64,000 nucleotides of DNA from Fratercula arctica (Eukaryota; Chordata; Aves; Charadriiformes; Alcidae), in the NCBI GenBank assembly GCA_947846985.1, contig CANTUZ010000008.1, positions 39,264,817-39,328,816 on the forward strand, read 5' to 3'. Shown piece after piece: positions 60,501 to 64,000 of the stretch. Each line of letters starts with the position of its first letter. Positions within the stretch are counted from its first letter, which is position 1. The position numbers were made by a program, and so were the translations under genes. The notes under the pieces were generated by a model. It was not told the DNA's origin, did no database searches, and worked only from the letters and a program-made list of their open reading frames with translations.

Positions 60501-62899
60501 ACCTGCTGCCTGGATTTTTATCCTCCTCCTTCCTGGCCTCTCAGATGGAGGGAAACTCCTGGTGGTGCCCATGGATGGAAGACATTGGCTTAGCATGTGG
60601 GTGAAAAGCTCACTGAGAGAGGACACAAAGTGCTGGCGGTTATACCAGAAGCAAGCTGGCAGATGGAAACAACACAGGCATACACTGCGAAAACACACCT
60701 AGTGTCTTGCATATTGAAGAGCTGGATGGTCCCTTGCATGAATACATTCTTATTTACCTGAAGGCTCTCTTACTTCCCTGAAGGGAAGCAATGCAATACC
60801 CTGATCAACAGATCCCATTTCCCTGTGCAGAGCAACTCTTGCTAATTATTGTTCTCTTCCATCTGGGTTCTTCATGAGAGAATTTCCATGGTTTTCTTCA
60901 TTACATGGAGCTGTTTTGATGGGGGTTTTTTTGTTTGTTTGGTTTTGTTTGTTTGTTTTTTGGTTTTTGTGTTTTTTTTTTTTTTTTTTTTATATTCTAG
61001 CTTATCTTTTAGCCTATCCTGTGAAATGTCCAAAGCCAGGTGACTGTAGAGGTGCGTGAATGAGGCAATACTCTCGAAACTACATGCCATCCCATTCACC
61101 ATTAGCTAAATTAAAGACTGCAACAACATTAAAGTCAAGAAATGAGTCGTGAGCTTTTCTTGACATAGTTGCCGAGGTTTAAAGAACAGGTCAGGTTTTG
61201 GCATCCTCTTGTTATATACCACCTGATTTAAGATACAGATTTTTGATTTCCAGAGTTAGAGGGTAGACACAACAATTTAAACAAAGTTCCTAACTGTTAG
61301 CAAACAACACTGAGAAACACCAAGGCATTACCTTTGAAGCTTCAACAAGTTTATCACAGGCTCCGCATTGATACAAGTTCTCATTTTCAAAGTACTCTTC
61401 TTCTACGTACATGTTCCACAGGGCCTCCTCCAAGCCAGCAACACCTTTTACCGCCACTGTTAGGTCTAAGAAATCTTCCTACGCAGAAGTACAACAAAAA
61501 GTAAGGTAGTAAGTGGTGTAAGTTCACAGTACAGTAGAAAGACGCTCATCCCATCCACCACAGCAGATGTAAGCATTCATTTTGCTTTCATTGCTGATGG
61601 GGAAAAAATCCCCATACATCCATAGAAGAGAAATTAATTAAAAAAAACAAAAAGACTTTTTTAAATTATGAAGAGCATAAAAGACTGTAAAGATACGTTC
61701 AGCTCTCTACTAACTACACCTATTAAAGGCAGCGCTTGCCAACTCAGAAGATGCAATAACACTTGTTTTTTCACCTCTGAGTCACAGCCTGATGTAGGTG
61801 ATTAGAAAATGCCAGCCAAGACTTAACAACAAAGTCATGCATAATGTTCACGTTTCCAAGTCTGCAGCACTCTAGCCAATACATACTACCTAGATTCAAC
61901 AAGGCCACCAGTGACACTCAAGAAATATATAATTCTTTTTGGAGTTAAAAAAAAAAAAATATTTAAAATATCTTCAACAGACTGAACAGAAATCTATCCT
62001 GGAAAATCATCTGGCTTTACCTGTCTCTCACTGATATTCTTGCATTCTTTACAAACAATCTGGTTGACAACAGTCCCATGGTACAATCGGTTGATAAGGT
62101 CATGACCTGAAGTCCCCACAAGGGAAGTTTCCAAAGCACTGAATAGGATTCGATTTAATTCTTGCACATCATGCTGCCTCATTTCCTGCATGATAAAAAA
62201 AAAACAAACTTGAAGAAATAAAATAGTGCCATCTGCTTTGCTTATTGCTTAAAAATAGCATATATTAACTGTGACAAAGACAGATGCTTCAATGACTTAC
62301 CCATACCCATTTATGGTAAATACCCATTTACTACCTTGAGTAGTAAATTACTACCTTAATTACAATTTGTAATTCTTAATTTAGTTATGCTTTCTTAGCA
62401 GCTACGTAAACTATAACCCACACAAGACACTTTCACTTGGGTAGATTTAGACTAAATGCTGAGTTACACAGTTCAATTTAGGTATGGACCGAAGTACTTG
62501 AAGGAGAAGAACCCTAATTACTGTTGGAAAAACATTCCTGTAAAAACAAAGGAAAAGCTACTGAAATCGTATCTAACGGAACAATTTTCTTCTGTTTCTC
62601 ACTGCAAACAATTGGCATTTACTTCATGTGGGGTACACAACAATAGTTGACCCAGTTCAACGCTATCTCTGCAGCCTGCAGTATTTTAAGATATTTCTTA
62701 AATGTCAAATTTCCAAAAAAAAAAAAAAATCTTCATTCAGGTAAAAGTTTTTCAATGATGGTGTGTCACTGATAGTGCTTTGTACCTCATGACTGTTCCA
62801 CCCAAAGCTCTCGGTAAGGTCTGTCGTAGATGCAGCCTGCTGGTCCAAGAGCAGAAGCTGAGCAAATAACCGTTGAAGTTGTAATGGAATTATTCGAAC
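33424..62899 (-). CDS. USP40: Ubiquitin carboxyl-terminal hydrolase 40, 29 exons, 5' end missing
   Basis: A member of the USP family of cysteine deubiquitinases, which cleave ubiquitin from substrates. Exons (minus strand, 5' to 3'): 62899-62786, 62185-62021, 61478-61332, 59445-59302, 58330-58202, 57676-57575, 57258-57151, 56172-55857, 55341-55260, 54192-54021, 53167-53083, 52035-51965, 50844-50525, 49724-49598, 48854-48797, 48130-48077, 46408-46320, 45691-45605, 44776-44740, 43544-43480, 42909-42835, 38738-38612, 37482-37388, 36149-36031, 35647-35582, 35339-35129, 34989-34894, 34051-33957, 33532-33424. All are flanked by AG/GT, all phases match, and they total 3465 nt with one terminal TAG. 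The translation is collinear with human USP40 as I remember it. Human is about 1235 residues, so roughly 85 N-terminal residues, including the catalytic Cys box, should be encoded right of 64000. The catalytic domain runs to the exon at 55857-56172; ubiquitin-like and linker segments follow. No internal stop or frameshift was seen. Confidence 0.97.
33957..34051 (-). CDS. USP40: USP40 window exon 28
   Basis: 31 codons plus 2 nt, NLLLDDTKDFSTVRDDVGKE then KQRQLALEKKK. It matches human DDFSTIRDDTGKEKQKQRAL. Donor GTATTG, acceptor CACAACAG. Confidence 0.97.
34894..34989 (-). CDS. USP40: USP40 window exon 27 (basic stretch)
   Basis: 32 codons, phase 0/0. TQQISKRKRKKKQESLQLAP is a run of Lys/Arg resembling a nuclear localisation signal (inference), followed by YHLKDGDIIGVK. 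Acceptor TTATTCAG, donor GTAAAT. Confidence 0.97.
35129..35339 (-). CDS. USP40: USP40 window exon 26
   Basis: 1 nt plus 70 codons. It contains LLLRVQMGIPGERDY, LRQRVASHYCLPVDKIEIAK and FEWLPISSW. This C-terminal block is nearly identical to mammalian USP40. Donor GTAAGC. Confidence 0.98.
35582..35647 (-). CDS. USP40: USP40 window exon 25
   Basis: 66 nt in phase 2/2, DYKLGSRVEICIEALQKEEH then L. It matches human EYKLGRRIEICLEPLQKGEN. Acceptor ATTTTCAG, donor GTAAGA. Confidence 0.97.
36031..36149 (-). CDS. USP40: USP40 window exon 24
   Basis: 39 codons plus 2 nt, AMTLPYCQEQIVPLPSFLRA then WTLESKRPGKLLR. It matches human AMTLPPFLE and LRAWTVERKRPGRLLR. Acceptor TTTTTCAG, donor GTAGGT. Confidence 0.97.
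37388..37482 (-). CDS. USP40: USP40 window exon 23
   Basis: 2 nt plus 31 codons, SPEYIHTDMDLCYAGSIEIA then GEASLEDLKMQ. It matches human LLYLGDIEISEDATLAELKSQ in pattern. The acceptor follows a long pyrimidine tract ending CATCTAAAG; donor GTTAGA. Confidence 0.93.
38340..38540 (-). other. Intronic open block of unknown origin
   Basis: A minus-strand frame without stops (about 55 codons) includes FMVKGATSETDAVFYKATNA and GWYCSDVPHRYLFKG, followed by a good donor (AAGG then GTAAGA). It lies between USP40 window exons 22 and 23 and is not part of the recognised USP40 protein. It could be a repeat remnant or an alternative exon; I do not recognise it. Confidence 0.35.
38612..38738 (-). CDS. USP40: USP40 window exon 22
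   Basis: 42 codons plus 1 nt, GFLKIPIWWLKSSSHMKHGE onwards, ending QVSPAG. The GFLKIPIWW start equals human GFLKVPIWW; the remainder is the variable part also seen in mammals. Acceptor CTTTTCAG, donor GTAAGC. Confidence 0.95.
38941..39998 (+). mobile_element. Probable solo LTR of an endogenous retrovirus (ERVL-like)
   Basis: The block begins TGTAGCC and ends CTGTAACA, with a TATA-like CTATAAATAAG near 39577. Its downstream U5-like part (about 39840-39998) is rich in CTGAACCTCATGATTC-type sequence. It is flanked by CCTTG on the left and CATTG on the right, a one-mismatch 5-bp duplication. No retroviral coding sequence is seen. Boundaries and family are inferred from sequence style only. Confidence 0.5.
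39999..42149. other. GC-richer part of USP40 intron between window exons 22 and 21
   Basis: GC-rich from about 40.6 kb, with the C20 run and many short overlapping open frames on both strands that look like composition artefacts. The phrase GGCAACTGGCAATTCTTT (40805) and CTGGCAATCGGCAATTACTT (41591) hint at distant internal duplication. Not assigned to a known element. Confidence 0.4.
41155..41174. repeat. C20 homopolymer
   Basis: Twenty consecutive C in the GC-rich part of a USP40 intron. Length is likely variable, and such runs are prone to sequencing error. Confidence 0.95.
42150..42366 (+). mobile_element. CR1 LINE 3' fragment in USP40 intron
   Basis: Contains GGTGGTGAGACACTGGAGCA, CAGAGAAGCTGTGGGTGCCC and GTCCCTTCCAACCCAAACTG, the familiar CR1 3' region. 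It is antisense to USP40. The left boundary is vague. Confidence 0.92.
42835..42909 (-). CDS. USP40: USP40 window exon 21
   Basis: 25 codons, phase 0/0, NATLKELNVCRGDTLVITEG then KLPPK. It matches human ATLKELLICSGDTLLLIEG. The 4.1-kb intron that follows holds the GC-rich block and the probable LTR. Confidence 0.96.
43480..43544 (-). CDS. USP40: USP40 window exon 20
   Basis: 2 nt plus 21 codons, DNWHLRRIDWCYEAGEALSQ then E. It matches human DAWHLRKMDWCYEAGEPLCE. Donor GTAAGA, acceptor TTGGTAG. Confidence 0.96.
44740..44776 (-). CDS. USP40: USP40 window exon 19 (37-nt exon)
   Basis: 12 codons plus 1 nt, CLNLMLEKSGLS, equal to human CLKLMLKKSGLQ. Small, but bounded by TTTTTCAG and GTTAGT and required by phase. 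Confidence 0.94.
45605..45691 (-). CDS. USP40: USP40 window exon 18
   Basis: 29 codons, phase 0/0, LFLYFIVGNDQNTSPEMEIV then VEETASVKE. It matches human LFLFFAMGSD and EMEIVVEETISVRD. Donor GTAAG, acceptor TTTTTTAG. Confidence 0.97.
46320..46408 (-). CDS. USP40: USP40 window exon 17
   Basis: 2 nt plus 29 codons, PEDYTVKEAELKMGSLLGLC then RGKAPTSTQ. Very close to human YTLKEAELKMGSSLGLCLGK. A CR1 fragment begins about 220 bp upstream in the adjoining intron. Confidence 0.97.
46626..47175 (-). mobile_element. Old CR1 LINE fragment in USP40 intron
   Basis: Starts TTTAGGTTGGAAGGGATCTT. It carries CR1-like phrases such as CCATGTGCTCCTCTGAGAAG, CTCCTCTGGACTGACTC and CCAGATGTTGTCTGACAAGC. It is diverged and lacks the octamer tail. 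Same strand as USP40. Confidence 0.85.
47176..48076. other. USP40 intron, unremarkable
   Basis: No repeat or gene recognised beyond the neighbouring CR1 fragment. Confidence 0.5.
48077..48130 (-). CDS. USP40: USP40 window exon 16
   Basis: 54 nt in phase 1/1. It reads NDSCLRPVNGNGKLLSP, matching human NSCLRPIDRNGKLLCP. Donor GTAAAT, acceptor TGTTACAG. Confidence 0.95.
48797..48854 (-). CDS. USP40: USP40 window exon 15
   Basis: 19 codons plus 1 nt, VMSDIKMKAIRELQLEEEL. It matches human DIRIKAIKELKLMKEL. Too short for ordinary ORF detection; recognised by similarity and phase. Donor GTAAG, acceptor TCTTCTAG. Confidence 0.94.
49598..49724 (-). CDS. USP40: USP40 window exon 14
   Basis: 1 nt plus 42 codons. 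It contains ISWLQVKNFCRTDDEEKHIK and ends TATIET, matching human DWLHVKNLCQLESEEKQVK. Donor GTAAGA. Confidence 0.96.
50525..50844 (-). CDS. USP40: USP40 window exon 13 (largest exon)
   Basis: 106 codons plus 2 nt, from VGGTKVMTGPDHEPVVVNVL to SVLILDSHDQ. The region is conserved as a pattern (EPxxxNVLxL, ALAPSGGIIL, EDMKxT, SxLIxDSHD) but diverged in detail from human. Acceptor ACTTCAG, donor GTAACC. Confidence 0.96.
51965..52035 (-). CDS. USP40: USP40 window exon 12
   Basis: 2 nt plus 23 codons. With the preceding G it reads GDELTLDGIGLADGADIFVW and ends NGKE. It matches human GDELTLCETEIADGEDIFVW. Ends in phase 0 with donor GTAAAA. Confidence 0.97.
53083..53167 (-). CDS. USP40: USP40 window exon 11
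   Basis: 28 codons plus 1 nt, MLESWEGDMILSIARPLPAG onwards. It matches human LLEFWEGDMVLSVAKLVPAG. Donor GTAAG, acceptor CAATTAG. Confidence 0.97.
54021..54192 (-). CDS. USP40: USP40 window exon 10 (ubiquitin-like region)
   Basis: 1 nt plus 57 codons, starting VECDSANNGIDVHLHL and ending RRKTLGDLRQSVFQ. KTLGDLRQ is the conserved core of a ubiquitin-like fold after the protease domain. Donor GTATTT, acceptor TTTCGAAG. Confidence 0.97.
55260..55341 (-). CDS. USP40: USP40 window exon 9
   Basis: 82 nt, entering in phase 1 and leaving in phase 2. It encodes ARGNPRYQIPEHLLNEMNAA and ends ELQKK plus two bases. HLLNEMNAANTEL corresponds to the human linker HLLNEMDAANIEL. Confidence 0.96.
55857..56172 (-). 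CDS. USP40: USP40 window exon 8 (end of catalytic domain, Asp/Asn box)
   Basis: 105 codons plus 1 nt. After a variable Ser/Lys-rich stretch it carries HWFDLNDSKVQPI, the position of the third catalytic residue in USPs, and ESAYMLFYRKSQL, the canonical closing strand. The His and Asp boxes are thus separated by a long insert (window exons 6 to 8), as in human USP40. Ends in phase 1 with donor GTACAC. Confidence 0.97.
57151..57258 (-). CDS. USP40: USP40 window exon 7 (insert in catalytic domain)
   Basis: 36 codons, phase 0/0, containing VDQLGQKLLEKYGVSWNKKY, close to the human segment around WNKKYRKQHG. Donor GTAATA, acceptor TCTGTAG. Confidence 0.96.
57575..57676 (-). CDS. USP40: USP40 window exon 6 (insert between His and Asp boxes)
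   Basis: 34 codons, phase 0/0, very acidic: EEEDRLIEDEPLRV, then NPLAVLKGILSE. It corresponds to the divergent linker in the human protein, hence low conservation but matching length. Donor GTATGG, acceptor TATACAG. Confidence 0.93.
58202..58330 (-). CDS. USP40: USP40 window exon 5 (catalytic His box)
   Basis: 43 codons, phase 0/0. It contains VIIHKGGCYGGHYHVYIRD, the His box of the USP active site, with the catalytic His in GGHYHVY. Donor GTAAGT after NWQLQ; acceptor TTTTTAAAG. Confidence 0.98.
59302..59445 (-). CDS. USP40: USP40 window exon 4 (catalytic domain core)
   Basis: 48 codons, phase 0/0, SAKLRKLPPFLTISLLRFNF onwards, ending NLRPFCEQ. The LPPFLTISLLRF strand is typical of USPs. 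The donor is GTTTGT, weaker than the others, but the downstream exon joins in frame. Confidence 0.96.
59446..61331. other. USP40 intron between window exons 4 and 3
   Basis: Contains the poly(T) tract at 60.97 kb. A segment near 60.06 kb (TTTGTCCTGGTTTGAGG) resembles the start of some avian LTRs but is too short to call. No gene. Confidence 0.45.
60960..60991. repeat. T-rich GTTT repeat and poly(T)
   Basis: GTTTGTTTG-type repeats from about 60930 lead into a run of about 20 T in a USP40 intron. On the minus strand this is an A-rich tract. Confidence 0.8.
61332..61478 (-). CDS. USP40: USP40 window exon 3 (second zinc CxxC)
   Basis: 49 codons, phase 0/0. It starts EDFLDLTVAVKGVAG and carries QCGAC, the second Cys pair, so all four zinc ligands of the fingers are intact. 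Donor GTAATG, acceptor GCGTAG. Confidence 0.97.
62021..62185 (-). CDS. USP40: USP40 window exon 2 (HDVQEL helix and first zinc CxxC)
   Basis: 55 codons, phase 0/0. It contains HDVQELNRILFSALE, the usual USP Q-D-x-x-E motif, and then VCKEC, the first Cys pair of the zinc ribbon in the fingers region. Donor GTAAAG after ISERQ; acceptor CATGCAG. Confidence 0.97.
62786..62899 (-). CDS. USP40: USP40 window exon 1 of 29 (catalytic domain)
   Basis: 38 codons, phase 0 at both ends, from VRIIPLQLQRLF to FGWNSHE. Acceptor TTTCTAG, donor GTACAA. It encodes the helix after the Cys box of the USP fold. It is the first exon I can place; no Cys-box exon (a GGTCYLNS-like peptide) was found between here and 64000. 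Confidence 0.95.
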
Positions 62900-64000
62900 C
62901 TAGAAAGAAAAAACAAAATATACCCAGCAGATCAGAAAGTCTTCAAAGCAATCATTTAAATAAAAAGAAAAATAAAAGAAAAACCATTTCTTACAAAACT
63001 TGTCATAAACCACCACTCTAGGGCTTTCATAGGTTACTCAATTCACACCAAAACATCAGTCAGACTTGGTTCCCAAAAATCTATAGTGCCTCACCTTACT
63101 CAGCCAAACACAGTCATGGAACATACATTTTGTGATAAAGCAAAACTATACAGATAAAAATTAAGCCATCACCACAATGAAAAAGGACAACTTCCTCTGA
63201 TATTTTTCATAATACTAAACGCTAAGAACTCAGCTACAAGACATCATGACATACAGATTTAGCACGGGCTACTCCTTGCTCAGTAAAGGGTTTTGGTGGA
63301 GCGGTGGAACAAGATGGGAAGGAGAATGGTTAATGTCAACAAGCTTAATCGGTTACCTATATTTATCTTTGGCTTATCAAGAAAAAAAAATTTGCAAGTA
63401 CCCAGTTGTGTCACTTTAACTAAAGAATTAAATTCTGTAGTCAACTTTAGTAAGCACTTTTTAAACAAAGATTAAATTCCAATCCCATATCACCTTGTAC
63501 ATGGGAGGGCAGTTAAACCCTGGGACAGCATCAGTGCAGTTATCCAGGCTGCACGCATTTACTTCCCCCCCCCGCCCCGGTAACAAGTAAGTCGTAGCAC
63601 TGTAGCTTTAATTACAGGGTGAAAAAAAAAATCTCTTTTAAGAAAGGACTGTACAGACTTTGAGATTGTTCCTGCACCCCATGAAGACAAAATGACCTCT
63701 GCTATCAATTTCAACAGAAATAGGCTCAATATCTTAAAGATGTCCCTGCTCACTGCAGAAGGGTTGGACTAGATGACCTTTAAAGGTCCCTTCTAACCCA
63801 ACACATTCTATGATTCTATGATCTTACTTTTGAAGCAAAAGCTTATGGCGCTGAAAACTCTGGGCAAAATCAAGGATCAGCCAATCAAACTGCCTTTCAG
63901 CATCAAAGTTCGGCTTTCATTCATTCTCGAAAGAAGTTTCATGCAAATTGAAACAATATTCTTCCGAATCAACATTCAGCAGTAACTAATGACAAGAAAA
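62900..64000. other. USP40 intron, right edge
   Basis: Holds the CR1 fragment at 63.75 kb. The exon with the catalytic Cys box was searched for and not found, so it should lie beyond 64000. Confidence 0.6.
63749..63822 (+). mobile_element. CR1 3'-end fragment with ATTCTATG tail
   Basis: GGGTTGGACTAGATGACCTT, then GGTCCCTTCTAACCCAACAC, then two copies of the ATTCTATG-type octamer. This is the classic CR1 3' terminus. It lies in the USP40 intron upstream of window exon 1. Confidence 0.93.

Overview
The window looks like vertebrate nuclear DNA, most probably from a bird. It holds multi-exon, intron-rich genes, several CR1 LINE fragments (two ending in the CR1 octamer-type ATTCTATG tail) and fairly compact introns. 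Two orthologues can be recognised by translating exons and checking splice phases. Both lie on the minus strand, head to tail: USP40 on the right (33424-62899, running past the right edge) and TRAF3IP1/IFT54 on the left (24021 down to 2148, running past the left edge). About 9.4 kb between them holds no gene I can support.

Right part (33.4-64 kb): 29 consecutive USP40 coding exons. Every splice phase fits the next, and together they sum to 3465 nt (1154 codons plus stop). The N-terminal exon(s) with the catalytic Cys box must lie beyond 64000. The two CxxC zinc pairs, the His box and the Asp/Asn box of the ubiquitin-protease fold are all visible. So are the ubiquitin-like and linker segments and the conserved C-terminus. 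Introns contain CR1 fragments, a probable solo LTR (about 38.94-40.0 kb), a GC-rich stretch at 40.6-42.3 kb and an intronic ORF-like block at 38.34-38.54 kb.

Middle (24.2-33.4 kb): intergenic. Two minus-strand CR1 fragments sit only about 200 bp upstream of the TRAF3IP1 start codon. A small isolated GC/CpG-rich patch lies at 30.37-30.56 kb, and there are simple repeats.

Left part (1-24.0 kb): TRAF3IP1. Exon 1 sits in a CpG island with an NRF1-like site and RFX X-box motifs, one of them perfect, as expected for a ciliary gene. Exons 1-4 encode the N-terminal calponin-homology-like domain. Exon 5 is a very charged Arg/Asp/Glu/Lys low-complexity block. Four further small exons were placed by similarity to the human protein. 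The C-terminal coiled-coil exons were not found and should lie left of position 1. Two intron phases in this poorly conserved stretch do not close with the simplest exon set. I give specific candidates: a 10-nt microexon and tandem donors.

The genes have no evident shared pathway. USP40 is a deubiquitinase-family protein; TRAF3IP1 is an intraflagellar transport B subunit. I saw no CRISPR, prokaryotic genes, tRNA or rRNA.
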